Shown piece after piece: positions 57,281-64,000 of a DNA stretch of 64,000 bases. Made by a program: the position numbers and the translations under genes. The notes below the pieces were generated by a model. That model did not search any database and was not told the origin of the DNA. It saw only the letters and a list, made by a program, of their open reading frames with translations. Source of the DNA: Agaricus subrufescens (taxonomy: Eukaryota > Basidiomycota > Agaricomycetes > Agaricales > Agaricaceae); contig CM057064.1 of assembly GCA_029945375.1 (NCBI GenBank), positions 682,001 to 746,000 on the forward strand, in the 5' to 3' direction. Positions within the stretch are counted from its first letter, which is position 1. Every line of letters begins with the position of its first letter.

Positions 57281-59638
57281 ATGCAGGTCCAGCTGTATGT
57301 GTACGACCAAAGCCGTGGAATGGCTAGCATGCTTTCCCAGCAACTCACTGGAACGCGGATAGACGGTATTTGGTATTATATCTTGTTCTTTGCTCTGCTG
57401 ATTTGCGTTGCTTCTCTAACAACTGGGGTTTAGGCATACATCTGTTGTCGTCTATGGAAAGGAAATATCCTACGGACGGGGTATCTCTATCGAAACGCCA
57501 GGCCAAACCCACGTCAGCTCGTGCAAAACATATCTTTGTAATTACCGCTGAAGGATTTATAGCATGGCCAACCACTGCGCATCATCGACATGGGCGAGAC
57601 CGCCATCGACGAAGAGACATTTAATGAATATCTCGAAGAGATCAACAGCCATTACACCGCGGATAAAGTACGTCATTCCCAGTCGAAGCATCGAACTCAG
57701 CTGACTCGGTCTAGTATCATCTCCTAGGTCAATGCCATCATAACCCGCCTTTTTTTGCCCCTATGCTCACCCCCGATACAGACTTCAACTGCAATTCCTT
57801 CACCAATGACGTCGTAGGCTTCCTTACCGGAGGATCAATACCATCATTCATCAAAGGTACGCTGGTCTCCCTTCATTTCAAGAAACTCTCCGCCTGATCA
57901 TCCATGAATCAGACCTCCCTAGTGACTTCTTATCCACCCCTCTCGGAGCCGCTCTCCGTCCGACCATAGATGCCATGTTTGGAGGTCCAGTCCCAGGCCA
58001 AACAGCAGTACCTCCCACTAATCCCGCCGCATCTCTCCTTCAATCAGTATCCGACCAAGCACAGGCACATCCACCGCCCGCCCCTCCCTCTGGTATATCT
58101 TCAATAACGTCCCCAATGCATATCATCACCAACCCCGCCTCTTTAAATTCATTCCTCAAGTCTAACCGAGCGGCTGCAGCATTCTTCACAAGCCAAACAT
58201 GTCCTCCTTGCCGAATGATTGAACCCGTTTACGAGAGACTTGCGGAGGAAAAGAGCTTACGTGATGGCCGACAGGGAGTCGCGTTCGCTAAGATTGATAT
58301 TGATGTTGGTCTGGGTCAGAGCATCGCAGCGGAATGGAATATCCGAGCCACGCCAACATTCTACTTTTTCTTGGATGGTCAAAAGGTGTGTGATGACTGC
58401 TCTTTTTTGTACTTGAGTATTATTAATTTCATTTTAGAAAGCCGAAGTAAAGGGCGCAAATGCAGCGGAGCTCAAGACGCAGATCGACCTACTTATATAC
58501 GAAACATATCCCCGTGAGCACAATGGATTGGCGATCCCCCAACATGAGCTGATGCAACCCCGCAGCGCACCCCCACACTCGCCTCAACCTCCCGATCATT
58601 CAGAAACTCTCCCTGAAACCGATTTTATTCACCCAACAGCCTCCGATTGATACAGTGGTTTCCAAACTTTTCTCTTCTATCGACGAAGCGTCGTGGCCCG
58701 CGACAACCACTCCGAGTCCGGACCAGATCAAGAGCATCATTTCCAAGAGTATCGTTCCGTACCTGAAAGCCATCGGCTCGCCCAAGAACACGAATTTAGT
58801 ATCGAATATGGCACCTGTATTGTCGGCCTGGAGTCAGGCCACGTCAACCCTTGTAAATGTCCTATCCACGGACGTGCTGTTCCCAGTTATCGACATCTGG
58901 CGACTTGCGTTCCTTGATCAGACTACGGCCGGTTGGGCAGCGGCCCCATCGACAACCCCGTCTGGAGGCCCTCTCGGAGTAGTTCTTCCGAAAGCTATCG
59001 AAGTATCACAATCCAGATCTTCTTCTAAAGGAGCAAGAAATTTTAACTTGACTGTCTTAAGATTGCTATGTAATTCGTTCTCGAGTGCTATTCTGGCGCG
59101 GAGAATGTTGACAGATGGGATTGTGAAGCCGATGCTTACAACAATTATTGTCTCGAGTTTGTTGCACGATGATGGAGCTGTGAGGACGGCTGCTGCGAGC
59201 CTGGCGTTCAATGTCGGAGCCTGGCTTCAGAGCAACAGGGTGGAGGCAGTGAAGAGTGGGAAGGGTATCCGAGGCGATGCCGACGGGGAGGATGAGGAGT
59301 GGGAAGTCGAACTTGTCAGTGCTATTCTGGAGGCCTTTGGCCGGGAGACCGCTAACGAAGAAGTCGGTGAGTTGATACTGTGATTTTCTGGATGCGGACA
59401 TCCTCTTAAAAAGTCAATGACGGGGACAGTTCATCGCTTAGCGGCGGCACTGGGATTGTTCCTACGCTTGTCACCGTTTTACGACGATCAGCTGAAACCG
59501 CTGTTGGAGATCCTGCAGGCGAGGGAGGCACTGAGGGCCAAACTGGGCAAAAGCGACGGGTGGGAGAGTGATGGAGGAGTCGGCAAGCGGGAAGTGAGGG
59601 GGCTGATTGAAGAGGTAGCGGATAAACTCTGTGCGTGA
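57281..59638 (+). CDS. PPPDE (DeSI-type) peptidase - thioredoxin - PUL domain protein
   Basis: Nine exons: 57281-57372, 57434-57512, 57563-57667, 57715-57727 (13 bases), 57782-57856, 57913-58385, 58438-58513, 58566-59366, 59430-59638; 640 residues in phase. Residues 1-~140 are a PPPDE papain-fold isopeptidase: start VQLYVYDQSRGMA, catalytic His in GIWHTSVVVYGKE, catalytic Cys in DFNCNSFTNDV, then GSIPSFIKDLPSDFLSTPLG. Next is a thioredoxin fold (about 200-310) with redox motif TCPPCR and the cis-Pro segment RATPTFYFF. The C-terminal ~270 residues form an all-helical PUL domain, which in Ufd3/PLAA-type proteins binds Cdc48/p97. The combination suggests a de-ubiquitin/de-SUMO factor tied to Cdc48, with redox-linked activity; the role is inference, the domains are visible. 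Confidence 0.9.
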
Positions 59639-59773
59639 GAGGAATAGAACTGATGTACGTTAGGCGTAGATAGCGATCGAGTTTCGTAAGCCCGGGAAGA
59701 GTTGCCGCCATGGCTGCTGTGGGGAAGTATAAGTACCGCCGCGAGTCTCCTCGTCTGCCTCACTGCTTCCTCA

Positions 59774-60622
59774 ATGTCCTCCTCTGCCACAAAGCAATAC
59801 GCCGGTGCCTGGGCGTTGCCCAACGAGCTCGTGCTCGAGATCGCAAAGCTCGCCGCAGCCGATTCCCAGGTCGACTATCGCAACTGGCTTTTGCTGTCAC
59901 GCGACTGGTACCAGGCCCTGCGCTTTGTCTGCCTCCGCCATGTCCCCGTCCACCTCTTCTCGAGCCAGGCCGTCCAGTCCTTCGCCGACCTACTCGACCG
60001 CTACCCCGCCCTTGCCCCCTTTGTTCACCACCTCTGGACTCCCTCCGCCAACAAGTCGGAAGTCTCTATCGTTCGCGCTTGCACCAATCTGGTGACCCTT
60101 GCTTGCCAGAGCAATTTATTAATGTCCATCACAACCATGCCTAATTTCGTTCACACCTCCCTGCGCGAGCTCACCATGATGACCGTCTGGAGCCCATGGG
60201 AAGACCTCATGATTACTCCTCACGCTACCCACCTCTGTTCCCAAATCACCCACCTCCGCCAATTCGAGGCTCTCCCTCCCGACTTTCCTGTCAATGAACT
60301 CACATCCCTCAAACATCTCTCGTTCGCATCCCATATCTATCGCGACTTTCTGACGAAACATGCTGGAAGGTTGGGCGGTATGGAGAGCCTGGAGAGTGTC
60401 GTTGTGACCACATCTTGGCAACGAGCAACTTCTCCTGCCACTCCTGAAGAGTTGGCCAAGGGGCTACAGGGAATTGACAGACGCCTACGCGTTGTCCACT
60501 GCGAGCGGGAGTTTAGCGAGCGGGATGCTTGGTGCCAACGCAGTCGGTTAGGGAAATGTCTATGGACTGTCGCACGACCGGATACCATAATGGCTGTACC
60601 AGCCTGTCAGGAACTACACTAA
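59774..60622 (+). CDS. F-box-like/leucine-rich protein of agaricomycete type
   Basis: Intronless, 282 residues from the first in-frame ATG at 59774. The N-terminus WALPNELVLEIAKLAAADSQVDYRNWLLLSRDWYQALRFVCLRHV matches a divergent F-box (LPxELxxxI ... LLLSRDWY). The remainder is made of Leu-spaced segments (LVTLACQSNLLMS, LRELTMM, LTSLKHLSFASH, MESLESVVVTTS) resembling an irregular LRR. Probable substrate adaptor for SCF ubiquitin ligase, by family only. Its start lies 136 bp after the stop of the previous gene. Unrelated in sequence to the F-box-like gene at 34 kb beyond the general design. Confidence 0.66.
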   Translation: MSSSATKQYAGAWALPNELVLEIAKLAAADSQVDYRNWLLLSRDWYQALRFVCLRHVPVHLFSSQAVQSFADLLDRYPALAPFVHHLWTPSANKSEVSIVRACTNLVTLACQSNLLMSITTMPNFVHTSLRELTMMTVWSPWEDLMITPHATHLCSQITHLRQFEALPPDFPVNELTSLKHLSFASHIYRDFLTKHAGRLGGMESLESVVVTTSWQRATSPATPEELAKGLQGIDRRLRVVHCEREFSERDAWCQRSRLGKCLWTVARPDTIMAVPACQELH

Positions 60623-62919
60623 AAAGCCATGTCTCTTTCCTACTTGTTATCACTACGATTACGACTACGACTACGCCGCATACCCATATATCATTTGTAT
60701 TCATTGTGTTTGATTATCTAGACTTCCATTTCTGTACTTCATAACCGCAATGTGTATTTTTGTTGTAGGCAATGAAATCACCAGTGTAATTGCTTCTCTC
60801 TCAGGAAGTTAATCCGCTTATGGAGCCTTGGCTCATCTTATTACCATATTGATAGCAAGGATTTTTCCCACGTCCCTTCGGTGTTTTGAGACTGGGTTCA
60901 CCACCATCTTGACGTCTCTGCATTTTTTTTTTGGGTTGCTGCCCCACCCGAAACTAATAAACGAAAACACGTTGCGTGCTTCTTCGAAGCTCTAGAAGAG
61001 CACATTTGACACCAGCGGATCTGGTGGGTTTCACACGTTGAGTCACAAACTCAAAAATCCCGTCACCTCGGATCTCAAGTCTAACTTACCAGTACAGTGC
61101 CACGCCCATGGACAACAACCTTTTGGTCCTGACCCACGTCTAATTTTTTTTTTCACACTAGAATCACTCCTTATCAAACACAGTTTACAATTTGAAACAG
61201 GTATTGCATCACAGGTCAACAATTTCTATTTTTCTTCAATCTGACCTCGGCTGATATAAATAATTGTCAAGTTAATGAAACTCGGGTCAAATGGGTCCCC
61301 GGGGCCGATATTGCGAAAAGGACAAGTTTAGGTGACTTCAGTGGAGTGATTTCGTTCAAACCCGGAAACCGCTTATTTTTCGTCCCCCCTCTTACCTCCT
61401 CACTTACGCTTTACTTTCTTGTGGGGGCTTTACTTGACCAAAGCCTAATTTCAGCTTACCTTTTTTGCCCCTATGCTTCTAGTGGGAGATTTTTTTTTTT
61501 TTTGTCTGTTTCAGTGTTGACTATCAAATTCCGAGAAGTTCATTAACAAGCCTTGTGTACACCCGCACACACGTACACACTAGAGTTTCTGGAAACACTC
61601 CCACTCGACGCGAGAGACATGAAAGGGTATTTTTGGGTTTTCATCAATGGGATCAGTGCCGAAAGCGAAGTTTGGGAAAAACGCTCGATTGACCTCATCG
61701 TCTTTTTAGAGACTCGAAAGAGAACTTGCCGGGGCTCGGCTTGTCAAGTCTTGCATCATCTCTCATGATCCATACCGAGCACTAAGCGTTAACCCAATTT
61801 CTGATTGGTACTCTACCCGATCATTAATAGCACTGACCTAAGTTATTAGTATCTCACTCCGCCCCGACGTCAAGTTGCACTGCTAGTGGAGTGAACGCCT
61901 CAGATCAGCGAGACTCGTGCGCTACTAGAAGGGGCGCATCCGTTTCCCGATAACAGGTCTTGATGACAACCTTGCGATCCTCCTACTAAAACCATCAGTG
62001 GCGTTGTATTTGCCACACACACACTATGATGATTGTTGAATTAACCTACAATTCTTTCACCAAGTGGCCGATTTTGACAGTCTTCTCCTTCGCTGGAGCG
62101 TTCCTTAGTCCCACAGGCGCATTGTACCATGCCGGCATCCTATCCGGTACAACGTGGTCGGATGTATCTGCCAATTTGAATAATGCCACCCGCCCGCCAC
62201 TCAGGCTGTCGCCTATCCTCGTGCTTCAATTGAAAAGCATCACACTTCGCGTTTTCTTTTTTTTTCTCTCTATTAGCGATGGAATTCTGTTATAGCCTCT
62301 TTTTTAATATAGTAAGACAGTTTACCCTTATCCTTTCCCCAAGGAGGCTGCTCATTCATAAGAGGGCCACAGAAAAGTCCGCGCCACGGCACGACATTGG
62401 ACAAATCGCCTTGTGAATTATAATTAGTGTTTGTATGTGGTACTTCTAAAGCTCCATGAGGTCTCTTCTCTTGTCCAATATGTAACAAAGTCACTTTTTT
62501 TTTTTTCATGCGCCACCTTCATTGATGGATAGATAAGAGAGAAAATTCTGAAAGTAGCCTACTCGGTAGATATGATGGGATACTACTAAATAAATATACA
62601 TTGCAGCTGTCACTCGCTGTCCAGAGGTAGTATCTAACTTAAGAACCGGGCCGTGGTGATCTCCCCGGTTGTTCGAGTGCGGCGCAGCGAGATCACTTTA
62701 TGGTCCTGTCATCTTCATATACCCTTCAGTAAAGTGATTGACCGACGCCGATCATAGTTTACCACATATAGCCCAGGCTTCCCCACGACTTGGCGTTTCA
62801 AACACGCAAAAACCACTTGCAGGACAGTTCTACTTTTGTCGCTATCAAGGGTTTTTTCGGGGGTGGGGATAGCGTTTCTCGTGGAACTCGACATAGACGC
62901 CAATAACTTCGGTTGCATG
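60623..62919. other. Intergenic stretch
   Basis: About 2.3 kb with no supportable gene, splice-consistent exon set or repeat structure. Several long T runs (60925, 61145, 61490, 62258, 62495). Open frames are short and low-complexity. Confidence 0.5.
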
Positions 62920-62993
62920 GGCCGACTAGCTCAGTTGGTTAGAGCGTCGTGCTAATAACGCGAAGGTCTTGGGTTCGATCCCCACGTTGGCCA
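62920..62993 (+). tRNA. tRNA-Ile (anticodon AAT)
   Basis: 74 nt, intronless. The 7-bp acceptor stem GGCCGAC pairs with GTTGGCC (one G-U). Box A TAGCTCAGTTGG and box B GGTTCGATCCC are in place; the anticodon loop CTAATAA carries AAT, read as AAU (inosine at the wobble position), decoding isoleucine. A is the discriminator base. A TTTTT run at about 63009-63013 can terminate RNA polymerase III. Confidence 0.96.
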
Positions 62994-64000
62994 TCTGGTA
63001 GCTGTAATTTTTATGAGTTCTCGTTTTCTTCTTCCTCCCGTCTCGTATACACCACCTCATATCATGCACTATAGGTAGCACATTGGATCAAATGAGAGTG
63101 AGAGAACACGATTTCTCTCAGTGTGCTGAAGTTTGGACGCTCTGGTTGCACAATGATCAAGGATCGGTATCTTTTGATGATCGTTTTTGTTAAATCCTTG
63201 TGTGAAGTCGAGTCGCGGAGCAAGGGCAGCTTGTGAATCATGTTGAAACCGGACTTGATTGGAAAGCGAAGACAGAAACAGACACGGTAACAACAGCATA
63301 GTACGAGATTCACTGTCACCCTTCAGCGGGTGCGGCTTACGAAGGAAGATACTTCCTACTGGGGAATCTAGTGCAGAACCACTGTTTCTGGGCGGCCTAC
63401 TTTACTGAATGGCCTCGATGTGAATCGTGTATCTAGTACTTGTGCGAACTGAAATCATAATCAAGGGCGGGATATGAAACTGTAACCGCACTGTGATCGT
63501 CAAATGCAGCAGCTTCTGAGCTGAGCGCAAGTTTGTTGTCGCCCATTGGAGTCGTCTTTTGCCCTTGTTCAAATTTGGCCTAAGCACGAGAGCTCACAAG
63601 CTACCCAAAGGACTTCTATAGCGTTACTTACGTTGATGAGTGACATTTTTTTTTTCTTCACTTTCTCCTTACAGATTTACAGTGGGAAGCCACCTTTTTG
63701 GAGGCTTCTGCATCTCTTACTGCGATCGCAGGTCTACACAGCCGATACAGACAAGTTTGGATGGGACTACACCTTTCCCGGCTCAACCGAACAGAACGCG
63801 CACTGCAGGGCCTCCGAGTTAATAACTGACTTTCAAAGTTTTTTTTTTATGTCAAACACCCTTGTGTCAAACGTTGTTCGGCTCGAATCTGACAGTAGAA
63901 CATAGAACACACCCTTATCTGTCAATTTAAATGTCAATCCGAATATGAAGCAGTGTCTCGCAGTCCCGATTTAGAGCCCTGGCATCAAATGCCAATTACC
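62994..64000. other. 3' edge of window without recognised gene
   Basis: About 1 kb after the tRNA. No splice-consistent coding segment or repeat recognised on either strand. A gene beginning beyond the window could have its promoter here. Confidence 0.45.

Noticed and set aside
59702..59773. Longer N-terminus for the F-box-like gene at 59.7 kb with a hydrophobic leader
   Set aside because: The extra frame begins with TTG, not ATG; the first in-frame ATG is at 59,774, just before the F-box-like motif.

Overview
This is a piece of a basidiomycete nuclear genome, most likely an agaricomycete. The evidence is genes cut by many introns of about 40-65 bp with GT...AG ends and CTRAY-like branch points, fungal housekeeping genes in near-syntenic density, agaricomycete-type F-box and beta-rich/transmembrane orphan families, and LTR retrotransposons of fungal type. 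The sub-lineage cannot be fixed from sequence alone; the chromovirus resembles elements I associate with Cantharellales such as Rhizoctonia, which is a weak inference.

Layout. 1-1,682: 3' part of a coiled-coil spindle-pole/centrosome protein with a C-terminal Cep57-type microtubule-binding domain. 1,775-5,197: complete 2-oxoglutarate dehydrogenase E1. 5,293-6,338: histidinol-phosphatase. 6,339-8,272: no gene seen. 8,273-9,813 (minus): single-pass membrane protein with a conserved ectodomain. 10,154-11,520 (minus): mitochondrial NAD+ carrier. 11,800-25,715: a small host gene split by a 13.5 kb nested insertion. A Ty1/copia element (12,104-25,563, TSD CCAAA) sits in the host gene, and a Ty3/gypsy chromovirus (13,451-20,336, TSD GTGAA) sits inside the copia gag. 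Each LTR pair differs at one base, so both insertions look young.

25.7-36.9 kb is gene-poor accessory sequence. It holds a decayed F-box gene relic with a functional-looking relative at 34.3-35.5 kb, a beta-rich/transmembrane orphan gene with one apparent base deletion (30.0-32.3 kb), and a small three-exon gene encoding an MGCSS-starting protein (32.6-33.2 kb).

36.9-52.9 kb has a peroxisomal flavour: a Pex8-like peroxin gene is followed by three AMP-forming acyl/aryl-CoA ligase genes, all ending in a PTS1 tripeptide (AKL, SKL, AKL). The first two are a recent tandem duplication of about 5.2 kb that includes upstream DNA.

52.9-64 kb: an unknown gene with a basic N-terminus, a 711-bp non-autonomous hAT-type element with 85-bp terminal inverted repeats and 8-bp TSD, a DUF427 gene containing a GC-AG intron, a PPPDE-thioredoxin-PUL multidomain gene, an intronless F-box-like gene, and a tRNA-Ile(AAT). 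The exon models given here were built by hand. For most multi-exon genes the summed exon length is a multiple of three, which is the main internal check used.
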